Shown: positions 1 through 4,962 of the stretch, one piece after another
How positions within the stretch are numbered: position 1 is the first letter of the stretch
How the letters are laid out: every line of letters begins with the position of its first letter
Made by a program: the position numbers and the translations under genes
Source of the DNA: Candidatus Shapirobacteria bacterium CG2_30_35_20
Lineage (GTDB): Bacteria > Patescibacteriota > Microgenomatia > UBA12405
Assembly (NCBI GenBank): GCA_001873665.1
Contig: MNZO01000042.1
Coordinates: forward strand, 1-9,447
DNA: 9,447 nucleotides
Reading direction: 5' to 3'
Notes under the pieces: generated by a model
Told to the model about the DNA's origin: nothing
Seen by the model: only the letters and a program-made list of their open reading frames with translations
The model's database searches: none

Positions 1-81
1 TACCGACAAAAACTACAAGCAACTTTCGATTCGACTTTTGTTGAAAACCTCAATCTATCCAGTTATTTTAATAGTGCGTAA
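1..81 (+). CDS. C-terminal tail of a plus-strand protein, unknown
   Basis: The first 26 codons of the window are open in frame 1 and end at TAA 79-81 with the tail NLSSYFNSA. The composition looks like a normal protein end, but no family can be recognised from so short a piece. It overlaps the end of the minus-strand response-regulator stub by 14 nt. It could be chance open frame. Confidence 0.3.
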   Translation, partial: YRQKLQATFDSTFVENLNLSSYFNSA

Positions 82-130
82 CTCCTGTTATAGCTAATGT
101 TTGATCATCTTCAATGACGAGTAATTTCAT
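68..130 (-). pseudogene. Response-regulator receiver domain, N-terminal stub
   Basis: The 20-residue frame begins MKLLVIEDDQTLA, which is the classic first beta strand of a two-component receiver domain, including the two acidic residues (DD) that bind Mg2+. After about 15 residues the similarity stops and a TAA follows. The phospho-acceptor Asp, the conserved Lys and any output domain are absent from all frames downstream. Its ATG overlaps the TGA of the preceding ArsR-like gene (ATGA), an operon-style coupling that suggests the start is original and the rest was lost. It is probably a rearrangement remnant. A short peptide gene is the less likely alternative. Confidence 0.55.
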
Positions 131-297
131 GGTTTATATTTTGCTAAATAACCAATAAGAGACTTTTCTTTAGGATTAAGCTCATATGCTCGTCGTTTCC
201 CAACTTGTTTTGAAAACACGTCAAGAATCTTCAATCTTATCGGATGAGATAAGGCCTTGTAAAATTCTACAAATTGATATGACAATGATCCAGACAT
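127..297 (-). CDS. ArsR-like winged-helix mini-protein (56 aa)
   Basis: The 56-residue protein begins with a helix and the segment FYKALSHPIRLKILDVF, the typical first helices of ArsR/HTH_5 metal- or stress-sensing repressors. The recognition helix and wing of a normal ArsR protein (about 90-100 aa) are not present. The second half (RRAYELNPKEKSLIGYLAKY) instead resembles the start of an OmpR-type DNA-binding domain (LTPKE..LLEYL), so the gene may be a fusion of two regulator pieces. That reading is inference from motif shape only. It is translationally coupled to the response-regulator stub through ATGA. A palindromic promoter lies just upstream. It may be a functional small regulator or a remnant. 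Confidence 0.5.
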   Translation of the reverse strand: MSGSLSYQFVEFYKALSHPIRLKILDVFSKQVGKRRAYELNPKEKSLIGYLAKYKP

Positions 298-301
298 ATT
301 C

Positions 302-338
302 GGTTTTTAGAATAGGTTCTGAATATATTCTATATCAA
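302..338 (-). promoter_or_regulatory. Promoter with palindrome upstream of ArsR-like gene
   Basis: On the minus strand TTGATA (333-338) is separated by 18 bp from TATTCT (309-314). The spacer and -10 carry an inverted repeat TAGAATA-N11-TATTCTA (308-332), with a further perfect palindrome GAATATATTC (321-330) inside. AT-rich inverted repeats over the promoter are typical of ArsR-family autoregulation. The predicted transcription start (~302) is only about 5 nt before the ATG. Confidence 0.4.
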
Positions 339-386
339 TGGAGGAAATAAGACGAGGGAAACTCAGAATGTTTAGTTTTTTGTAAC

Positions 387-752
387 TCACTTTTGGGATT
401 TGAGATATTCTTTTAACAGAGTTAAATCTTGCTTGTTGGTTTTGATAACGTCAACAAAATTGGCAATAGCCAGAGAACCATAGGAATCGACGAGTCTGCT
501 AATAATTCCTGATAAATTTTTATTAACGAATTTGTCTTTGCATGAGCAGGGTTGATATAAATAAACTTTGCCCGACATATTACGAGAGACAATTTTTTTA
601 TCTGACAATCTCTTTAAAATAGTCATAATAGTAGTGTAGGCATAATCCCCTTTCATTTGAGACAATACTTCTTGAGGTTTGAGGGGTTTTGGGGCTTGCC
701 ACAAAACCTCCATAACCTGTTGCTCAAGTGACCCCAGCATATCGGTTTTCAT
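387..752 (-). CDS. BlaI/MecI/CopY-family repressor
   Basis: Penicillinase-repressor family (Pfam Penicillinase_R) winged-helix protein of 121 aa. Visible are LGSLEQQVMEVLW at the N-terminus, the recognition-helix segment AYTTIMTILKRLSDKK, the wing ending in VYLY, and a helical dimerisation tail. A Cys-X-Cys pair (PCSCKDKF, residues 69 and 71) follows the wing, where CopY-type copper repressors and relatives carry metal-binding cysteines, so metal sensing is plausible. The open frame runs back to 788, but the ATG at 752 is preferred because a promoter and a palindromic operator occupy 752-788. The same operator sits at the start of the cupredoxin gene at 2706, which suggests that this protein represses itself and that gene. 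No BlaR1-type sensor is in the window. Confidence 0.9.
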   Translation of the reverse strand: MKTDMLGSLEQQVMEVLWQAPKPLKPQEVLSQMKGDYAYTTIMTILKRLSDKKIVSRNMSGKVYLYQPCSCKDKFVNKNLSGIISRLVDSYGSLAIANFVDVIKTNKQDLTLLKEYLKSQK

Positions 753-788
753 ACTACTGAGTGTAGTAGAGGTCAGGGAAAAAGTCAA
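750..788 (-). promoter_or_regulatory. blaI-type promoter and operator 1
   Basis: Minus-strand TTGACT (783-788), 17-bp spacer, TACACT (760-765). The 17-bp inverted repeat TACTACACTCAGTAGTA (752-768; arms TACTAC/GTAGTA) covers the -10 box and runs up to the ATG. The predicted transcript starts within 1 nt of the ATG, so the mRNA should be leaderless. A nearly identical element lies at 2704-2724. The TACTAC/GTAGTA arms resemble known BlaI/MecI operators (TACA/TGTA core). Confidence 0.75.
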
Positions 789-1189
789 GGTTCGAGGCGG
801 GTGAGAAATTTTAATTTATTGAAATGCTTGTCATAAGAATATATTTTGCCGATTGATTCTTTTTGACAATAGCTGGCATTTAAACAATCAGTCCAATCTA
901 TGGCTTTTGTTTTGAAAATATCAAAAGCAGATTCGACAATGTCTCGATCAATTATTGTAAGATTGGGCAGATCAATGATTCCCTCTAAATATTTGATTAT
1001 ATTTTCTTTTGATATTTCGTAATGTGACCGCAACACCCATTCAATTTCACTAATAATAACTGCTGTAGTTATGAGTGAGACATTATTTTTTTTAAAAAGT
1101 TTTTTACAATTTTCAGTTTTTTGTCCTGTTCGAACAATAATTTCGATAAAGATATTTGAATCAACAAAAATATCAGCAGGCATTGGCAA
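785..1189 (-). CDS. vapC: VapC-type PIN-domain toxin
   Basis: PIN-domain ribonuclease of 134 aa, the toxin of a type II module. Metal-binding acidic residues are in the usual order: D10 (FVDSNIF), E48 (ISEIEW), D98/D101 (DWTDCLNASY) and D120 (YSYDKHF). Family members usually cut tRNA or rRNA, but the target here is unknown. The start is TTG at 1187-1189 because an AAGGAGG Shine-Dalgarno (1199-1205) lies 9 nt upstream. The ATG at 1183 is also possible but 15 nt from that site. It overlaps the antitoxin gene by 17 nt, the standard VapBC arrangement. All catalytic residues are present, so the toxin appears functional. Confidence 0.9.
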   Translation of the reverse strand: MPMPADIFVDSNIFIEIIVRTGQKTENCKKLFKKNNVSLITTAVIISEIEWVLRSHYEISKENIIKYLEGIIDLPNLTIIDRDIVESAFDIFKTKAIDWTDCLNASYCQKESIGKIYSYDKHFNKLKFLTRLEP

Positions 1190-1448
1190 TTCTATTGGCC
1201 TCCTTAGCTTGTGCCATTTTTATAATTTTTACAATTGGAATGTGGGCGGTTTTTTTAGCGATTGGAGTATTGGCAAACTTTCCAACAAAATCATCGAGTC
1301 CTCTATTTGTAGGAATTATTTCAATTCTGTCATCATAAGCATTGATTTTTAAACGAGTACCTTGAGAGATGTTAAAAAAACGTGCTATATCAATGGGGAT
1401 GGTAAATTGATTTTTGGAGCTGACAGTAGCTATTGCAGAATAAGTCAT
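1173..1448 (-). CDS. vapB: VapB-type AbrB/SpoVT-domain antitoxin
   Basis: 91-aa antitoxin. The N-terminal half is a swapped-hairpin AbrB domain (SSKNQFTIPIDIARFFNIS, then GTRLKINAYDDRIEIIP), which binds DNA. The charged C-terminal half is the expected toxin-binding tail. It is first in a two-gene operon with the PIN toxin and overlaps it. The ATG at 1448 has no Shine-Dalgarno site, but a -10 box lies 7 nt upstream, which fits a leaderless message. Three direct repeats in the promoter are good candidates for its own binding sites. Confidence 0.88.
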   Translation of the reverse strand: MTYSAIATVSSKNQFTIPIDIARFFNISQGTRLKINAYDDRIEIIPTNRGLDDFVGKFANTPIAKKTAHIPIVKIIKMAQAKEANRIANAC

Positions 1449-1449
1449 A

Positions 1450-1495
1450 CCTTACTTTATATCATTTGCCTTACTTTTGTCAAGTACCCTACTTT
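1450..1495 (-). promoter_or_regulatory. vapBC promoter with three direct repeats
   Basis: Minus-strand TTGACA (1478-1483), 16-bp spacer, TATAAA (1456-1461). Three copies of AAAGTARGG lie at 1487-1495, 1469-1477 and 1450-1458, with start-to-start distances of 18 and 19 bp. They bracket the -35 and -10 boxes, a layout suited to cooperative repression by the AbrB-type antitoxin or its complex with VapC. Confidence 0.6.
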
Positions 1496-1499
1496 CGCT

Positions 1500-1697
1500 T
1501 ATTCCTAATGATTTGGCAGCATCAACACAACTTTGATTGTCATCGGCATAAAATAATTCGGAAGGAAGTACCCCAGACCTGTCAATTAGCGCTTGAAATA
1601 TTTTTGGATCGGGTTTGTTGATACCAACTTCATAGGAAAAAACTTGGACATCAAAATCGGAGAGAAAATTAAAGTGTTGTTCATAATATGATGAATT
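1500..1697 (-). pseudogene. HAD-superfamily hydrolase internal fragment
   Basis: About 66 residues match the second half of a HAD phosphatase. They include FSYEVGINKPDPKIFQAL, with the motif III lysine, and ELFYADDNQSCVDAAKSLG, with the motif IV acidic residues. Motif I (DxDGT) and the cap domain are absent, and the frame upstream of about 1697 is unrelated. The downstream end stops matching at LGI, and the open frame then runs to 1452 through the vapB promoter repeats. The gene is therefore truncated at both ends, with BrnTA on one side and VapBC on the other. It is probably the remains of a gene split by insertion or rearrangement of the toxin-antitoxin modules. Confidence 0.6.
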
Positions 1698-1714
1698 ATA
1701 CACCCGACTCGTCC

Positions 1715-1752
1715 TTGACAAAGATATTGAATGTATTGTATCATCATGTACA
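1715..1752 (+). promoter_or_regulatory. brnTA promoter
   Basis: TTGACA (1715-1720), 18-bp spacer, TATCAT (1739-1744). The predicted start of transcription (~1751) is next to the GTG at 1753. A TGTACA palindrome (1747-1752) sits at the start site and could be part of an operator for the BrnA antitoxin. Confidence 0.5.
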
Positions 1753-2058
1753 GTGACAAAAAAGAATCTACCAGCAATGCCGATTTTGTTTGATTGGGAT
1801 AGTGGCAATCAATTTAAAAATTGGCAAAAACACAATGTTGATTCTACTGAATGTGAACAAATATTTTTGATAAATAAAGCTAATTTAAAAACTTATTTTG
1901 ACGAAAAACATTCGAGTGTAGAACAAAGATGGTTAGCATTAGGAGTTACTGAAAATAACAGAAAACTATCTGTTTTTTTTACAATTAGAGACAAACAAAT
2001 TAGAGTTATTTCTGCTCGAGATATGAGCAAAAAGGAGAAAAAATTATATGAAGAATAA
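1753..2058 (+). CDS. brnT: BrnT-type ribonuclease toxin
   Basis: 101-aa protein of the BrnT family (RelE-like fold). Visible family features are the N-terminal LFDWDSGNQFKNWQKHNV segment, the FDEKHSSVEQRWLALG core and the C-terminal VISARDMSKKEKKLYEE tail. The GTG at 1753 is chosen because it lies about 8 nt after the -10 box, giving a leaderless message. The ATG at 1777, just before the conserved domain, is the alternative, and neither has a Shine-Dalgarno site. It overlaps the antitoxin gene by 11 nt, toxin first, as in brnTA operons. It appears intact. Confidence 0.88.
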   Translation: MTKKNLPAMPILFDWDSGNQFKNWQKHNVDSTECEQIFLINKANLKTYFDEKHSSVEQRWLALGVTENNRKLSVFFTIRDKQIRVISARDMSKKEKKLYEE

Positions 2059-2338
2059 AATAAAAAAAGTACCAGTATTTAAGAATGAAGATGCCGAAAG
2101 AGATTTTTGGGCGACACATGATGCCACCGATTATTTTGATGAGTCAATGCGAGTTGAATTGGATTTATCTCAATTAAAACCAACTGCAAAGCCAATCACA
2201 ATTAGATTGCCAAATACATTAATGTACGATTTAAAGATGATTGCCAATAAAAAGGATGTGCCATATCAATCATTGATGAAAATTATGTTGAGTGAGGCGG
2301 TGAAGAGAGAATACGCACCTATTTCACCACTTCGATAG
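2048..2338 (+). CDS. brnA: BrnA/CopG-type antitoxin
   Basis: 96-aa antitoxin. The N-terminal part (FKNEDAERDFWATHDATDYF) is typical of the CopG_antitoxin/BrnA families and binds the toxin. The C-terminal part (PITIRLPNTLMYDLKMIA, then PYQSLMKIMLSEAVKRE) is a ribbon-helix-helix DNA-binding domain. It has a proper Shine-Dalgarno site (AAGGAG, 2032-2037) about 10 nt before its ATG, unlike the promoter-proximal toxin. Its 3' end overlaps the cupredoxin gene on the other strand by 20 nt, tail to tail. Confidence 0.88.
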   Translation: MKNKIKKVPVFKNEDAERDFWATHDATDYFDESMRVELDLSQLKPTAKPITIRLPNTLMYDLKMIANKKDVPYQSLMKIMLSEAVKREYAPISPLR

Positions 2339-2706
2339 TACTGGAGATCATGCCCATCCAACAGGAAAAACGGTAGGTGGTGGGGGCGGTAAATTCGCGG
2401 ACGGAGGTGGTACCAGGGACGAGATTGATTTGACCTTGAAAGAGACTACGAGAGATGACAGCGTTGGTACAGCCGGCAGTGCCACGATCTGTTATTTCCC
2501 AACGGACCGGAAGACCGGCTTTGATGGTAAAAGTTGATGAAGTATAACCCCGAAGCTGAAGCATCCATTTTGATGATTTGGACACCGTTGACAACCTGAA
2601 CGGTGGGACTAGAGCTAGTTGACTGGGAACTTGAAAAATAAAAATAAGCAAGAACTAAAGATAAAATCAAAAATAAACCGAGATAAAATTGTGTTTGTTT
2701 TTGCAT
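2319..2706 (-). pseudogene. Membrane-anchored cupredoxin, one-base frameshift
   Basis: Joining two frames gives a 128-aa plastocyanin-like protein. It has an N-terminal membrane anchor (LGLFLILSLVLAYFYF), a Ser/Thr linker, then TFTIKAGLPVRWEI, GCTNAVISRSL and a C-terminal FSCWMGMISS. The Cys plus Cys-X-Met-X-Met pattern matches the copper-ligand layout of small cupredoxin domains found beside copper transport genes. The frames change at GGGG (plus-strand CCCC 2548-2551), where removal of one base restores MDASASG-YTSSTFTI. Start at 2706 directly follows a promoter-operator matching that of the BlaI gene, so copper- or stress-dependent control is inferred. Its GC content is visibly higher than that of the flanking toxin-antitoxin genes. 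It could be an inactive gene, a sequencing error, or a phase-variable tract, though four bases is short for the last. Confidence 0.8.
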
Positions 2707-2742
2707 ACTATAGAGTGTAGTAGATTGGTCATTGAAAGGCAA
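2704..2742 (-). promoter_or_regulatory. Cupredoxin promoter and BlaI-type operator 2
   Basis: Minus-strand TTGCCT (2737-2742), 17-bp spacer, TACACT (2714-2719). The operator TACTACACTCTATAGTA (2706-2722) has arms TACTA/TAGTA. Read with its flanks it differs from operator 1 (750-770) at only two of 21 positions, and the geometry relative to the ATG is the same. The -35 box lies inside the 3' end of the HigA gene. Confidence 0.75.
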
Positions 2743-2998
2743 CTGTTAGTTTACTGTTGGTGGCTAAAGCAAGCTTTTTTAGAAAAGAAATTGACGGAAT
2801 TGTTTTAACATTTTCGAGTCGAGAGATTACAGATTGTTTGGTTTTCATTTTTTTGGCAAGTTGGCTTTGGGTCAATCCACTTTTTAGTCTGGCTTCGATA
2901 GCGGATTTAACTATCTGAAATTCAATGCTGGACTCGGTGAGTGCTTTTTTGAATTTAGGATTATTTAATAATTGTTTTTTATGTGTTTGCCAATCCAT
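2729..2998 (-). CDS. higA: HigA-type XRE antitoxin
   Basis: 89-aa protein with an XRE helix-turn-helix: TQSQLAKKMKTKQSVISRLE is the two-helix core, at about residues 44-63. An N-terminal helical arm (LLNNPKFKKALTESSIEFQI) precedes it. It follows the HigB-type toxin remnant by 12 nt, which is the usual toxin-first HigBA order. A TATAAT lies 6 nt before the ATG and no Shine-Dalgarno site is present, so it probably has its own leaderless transcript. It appears intact although its toxin is dead. It may persist as a stand-alone regulator or anti-addiction factor. Confidence 0.85.
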   Translation of the reverse strand: MDWQTHKKQLLNNPKFKKALTESSIEFQIVKSAIEARLKSGLTQSQLAKKMKTKQSVISRLENVKTIPSISFLKKLALATNSKLTVAFQ

Positions 2999-3004
2999 GT
3001 TTAT

Positions 3005-3027
3005 ATTATATCACAATTTTGTGATAT
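3005..3027 (-). promoter_or_regulatory. higA internal promoter and 20-bp palindromic operator
   Basis: The palindrome ATATCACAATTTTGTGATAT (3008-3027; 9-bp arms, 2-nt centre) spans the end of the toxin remnant. It overlaps a minus-strand TATAAT (3005-3010) whose predicted start is exactly the A of the higA ATG. No clear -35 box is seen. Overlap of palindrome and -10 suggests HigA autorepression. Confidence 0.55.
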
Positions 3028-3373
3028 TGTGTTGATTAAAATCTTTAAGTCGAGAAACTGCTATTTTTAATTCTTTTTTGTCTGTCTTTTTAGTTTTTTT
3101 AATAAATCCATGGAGTAATAAAAACTTTTTTCCTGATGATGCGACATAAAAAATTCGAATATTGTCGCCACCTAAAACTCTCAGCTCCCAAAGATCAGTG
3201 TTAGTTACTTTTTTGACATGAGGCAGTCCAAGTCTGATTCCAAATTAAAGCAATAAATCAAAAGTATTGGAGACTTTGGCCTGAGCGTTTGGATTTAGTG
3301 ATTCGATAAAATCATAAATTGGTTCCCGCCCGTTTGAACCATGATAATAAATTATTTTCCAATCTGTTTTCGT
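3011..3373 (-). pseudogene. higB: HigB/RelE-type toxin, inactivated
   Basis: The 120-codon frame encodes a Gp49/HigB-like mRNA interferase: KTDWKIIYYHGSNGREPIYDF, then IRLGLPHVKKVTNTDLWELR, then GGDNIRIFYVASSGKKFLLLHGF, then a Lys-rich tail. These are the family motifs in order and at normal length. Two lesions are visible. The expected start codon is ACG (3371-3373), with no in-frame ATG nearby. An in-frame TAA (3245-3247) follows DLLL in the middle of the protein. The upstream promoter would place the 5' end at that ACG, which suggests it was once ATG. The gene ends 12 nt before the intact antitoxin. Confidence 0.8.
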
Positions 3374-3378
3374 GATTA

Positions 3379-3406
3379 TAATTAATAATATTACAAATTT
3401 TGTCAA
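3379..3406 (-). promoter_or_regulatory. Promoter of the HigB remnant
   Basis: Minus-strand TTGACA (3401-3406), 16-bp spacer, TAATTA (3379-3384). The predicted start falls at about 3372, on the ACG that replaces the toxin start codon. A better -10 match, TATAAT (3375-3380), has a 20-bp spacing, which is too long for normal use. Confidence 0.4.
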
Positions 3407-3441
3407 AAGTTTTTATTTAGTTTGGGATGATAAAATTGGAT

Positions 3442-4242
3442 ATGGAAAAACCAAATATAGCAGTTGTGTTTTGGTTTTACAAAGAGCCAGAAATTTGTAT
3501 TAATAGACTGAAATTGATTAAAAAATATAACCCTAAGATAAAAATTTTTGGACTGTTTGGGGGAAATCAAAATGAAGAAAGTTTGTATAATGAAAAATTG
3601 GGTGGATATTTGGATGATTTTTATACGCATCCGTCAGCCAATAGTGATTGGAAATGGATACATGGTGATTTGATGTTGTTAGATTGGTATAAAGACCGAG
3701 GGCAAAAATTAAAATGGGATAGCGTAGTAATTGTCCAGTGGGATATGCTAGTTTTTGATAGTTTTGATCATCAGTTTCCAAATATAAAAAGAGGTGAAAT
3801 GTTTATGTCAGGTTTGCAAACACTAGACAAATACACGGAGGAAAATTGGGAATGGACAAGTCCGAACGGAGAATTTCGTGCTGATTTTGAAAATTTTTTG
3901 AATTATGTGGATAAAAAATACAACTATCACAACAAATTATTACCTTGTTGTTTGTTTGTATTGGAAATAATTCCAAGAATGTTTTTTGAAAAATATTTGA
4001 CAGTCGAGAATAAAGGAATAGGGATGTTGGAATATAAAATACCTATTTATGCAGAAATATTTAATATAAAAAAATATCTAAAAGATATGGGGGCGCATTG
4101 GTGGGGAAATGTTGAAGAATACCCGCTAAACGCGGAGCCAACAGAAATAAAAACAGAATATATTGAAAAAGAGTTAATAAAAAAGAATGGATGGAGAATT
4201 TTTCATCCATATTTTAAAATTTGGGAAGAAAATGAAAAATAA
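3442..4242 (+). CDS. Conserved-looking hypothetical protein, possible glycosyltransferase fold
   Basis: 266-aa soluble protein from the ATG at 3442; ATG 3427 adds five residues. A TAAAAT ends 5 nt before 3442, which suits a leaderless start there. It has no signal peptide or membrane segment. It opens with a beta-strand/loop segment (NIAVVFWFYKEPEICINRL). It contains WIHGDLMLLDWY and, after a strong hydrophobic strand, VVIVQWDMLVFD, where an acidic residue after a strand recalls the nucleotide-sugar/metal site of GT-A glycosyltransferases. Aromatic residues, especially Trp, are unusually frequent. I do not recognise the family, and the glycosyltransferase idea is weak. It is first of a two-gene operon with the gene at 4232, overlapping it by 11 nt. 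Confidence 0.85.
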   Translation: MEKPNIAVVFWFYKEPEICINRLKLIKKYNPKIKIFGLFGGNQNEESLYNEKLGGYLDDFYTHPSANSDWKWIHGDLMLLDWYKDRGQKLKWDSVVIVQWDMLVFDSFDHQFPNIKRGEMFMSGLQTLDKYTEENWEWTSPNGEFRADFENFLNYVDKKYNYHNKLLPCCLFVLEIIPRMFFEKYLTVENKGIGMLEYKIPIYAEIFNIKKYLKDMGAHWWGNVEEYPLNAEPTEIKTEYIEKELIKKNGWRIFHPYFKIWEENEK

Positions 4243-4573
4243 TTTAATTAATAAATTAGAGGAGAAAAAAGACTTAATACAAGAAAAATTGATTAAAAGA
4301 CGGGAGGATATGGTAAATCAGGATAGCTCGAATGAGTCAAGATATATTACGGCAACACGATGGGCAGTGGAACAGGAAATCGAAAAATTTGATAAAGATC
4401 TGATTAGAATTACGAAAGGAATTAACGAAATTAAAAAAATTGTTGATAATCCAAAAAGATGGAGTGAAAAATATTTTGTGAGTGATAATTATGAGTGTAT
4501 AGAACTCGGAATAATTTCTAAAAACACAAAGGTCGGACAAGAAATCTTGGAGAAAAATGGATTTATAATTTAA
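4232..4573 (+). CDS. Hypothetical coiled-coil protein
   Basis: 113-aa protein. The start ATG at 4232 is preferred over the upstream frame extension because it has a GGGAAG ribosome site 5 nt before it. It overlaps the stop of the preceding gene. The sequence is highly charged and helical (two helices rich in Lys/Glu, KLEEKKDLIQEKLIKRRED and EIEKFDKDLIRITKGINEI), probably forming a coiled-coil hairpin, followed by a small C-terminal segment. The shape is reminiscent of GreA-type coiled-coil hairpins, but no diagnostic motif supports this. Translational overlap implies a job linked to the upstream unknown. The 3' end overlaps the second BlaI gene tail to tail. Confidence 0.75.
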   Translation: MKNNLINKLEEKKDLIQEKLIKRREDMVNQDSSNESRYITATRWAVEQEIEKFDKDLIRITKGINEIKKIVDNPKRWSEKYFVSDNYECIELGIISKNTKVGQEILEKNGFII

Positions 4574-4912
4574 GTTTTTTCTTGATTCTTTCAAAGGAGA
4601 CGATAGCGTGGGAACCGTAGTCGTTTAAAACATTTTCGAAAAGGTGGTCTAGACAAGTGCAGGCGTAGGTTTTTTGTCAGTAAGAGGAGCGTAGACAAAA
4701 ACATTGCTAATTTTTTTGCGACTTAATAATTTTTTGTCGGCCATTCTTTTTAGTACAGTCATGATAGTAGTATAGGCGGAGTCCCCTGCTATTTTTGCCT
4801 TAACGTCGGCAGGCTTTAAAGGAACAGATGACAACCAGAGAACATCCATAATTTTTTGCTCGAGGCCACCTAGGAGACCACATTTGGAATTACAATTACA
4901 GTTGCAAGACAT
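4563..4912 (-). pseudogene. Second BlaI/CopY-type repressor, Cys-rich, one-base frameshift
   Basis: Reading through one frameshift gives a 116-aa BlaI-family protein: GGLEQKIMDVLW, the recognition-helix segment AYTTIMTVLKRMADKK, wing VFVYAPL, then YACTCLDHLFENVLNDYGS and the helical tail. The frame breaks at a run of six A (plus-strand T 4670-4675), where a seventh A would restore it. As read, the protein stops early at 87 aa and loses the dimerisation helix. The N-terminus is MSCNCNCNSKC, four cysteines in eleven residues, and a second Cys pair (85, 87) sits at the same place as the CSC of the first repressor. Metal sensing is therefore likely. Divergent from the gene at 4963. A real mutation and a homopolymer sequencing error are both possible. 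Confidence 0.85.
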
Positions 4913-4962
4913 ATCGAATTATACTACAAGCACAAAAGGATAAAATATAATATAATAGACAC
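4913..4962. promoter_or_regulatory. Divergent promoter region, BlaI-2 and gene 4963
   Basis: A 50-bp gap holds two back-to-back -10 boxes: TATAAT on the minus strand (4918-4923), 5 nt from the repressor ATG, and TATAAT on the plus strand (4951-4956), 6 nt from the ATG at 4963. Both predict leaderless messages. A TACTACA half-site (4922-4928), like the arms of the two BlaI-type operators elsewhere, lies next to the minus -10 box, but no full palindrome is present. No good -35 box is seen. Confidence 0.5.

Noticed and set aside
1071..1352. Plus-strand open frame opposite vapBC
   Set aside because: It lies over two well-supported antitoxin/toxin genes on the minus strand and has no start signal or recognisable motif.
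1753..1808. N-terminal extension of the HAD frame up to 1808
   Set aside because: This part is the reverse of the brnT start and its promoter and shows no HAD motif. Only 1500-1697 matches.
3403..3781. Minus-strand open frames opposite the 3442 gene
   Set aside because: They are Phe/Ile/Asn-rich shadows without start signals.
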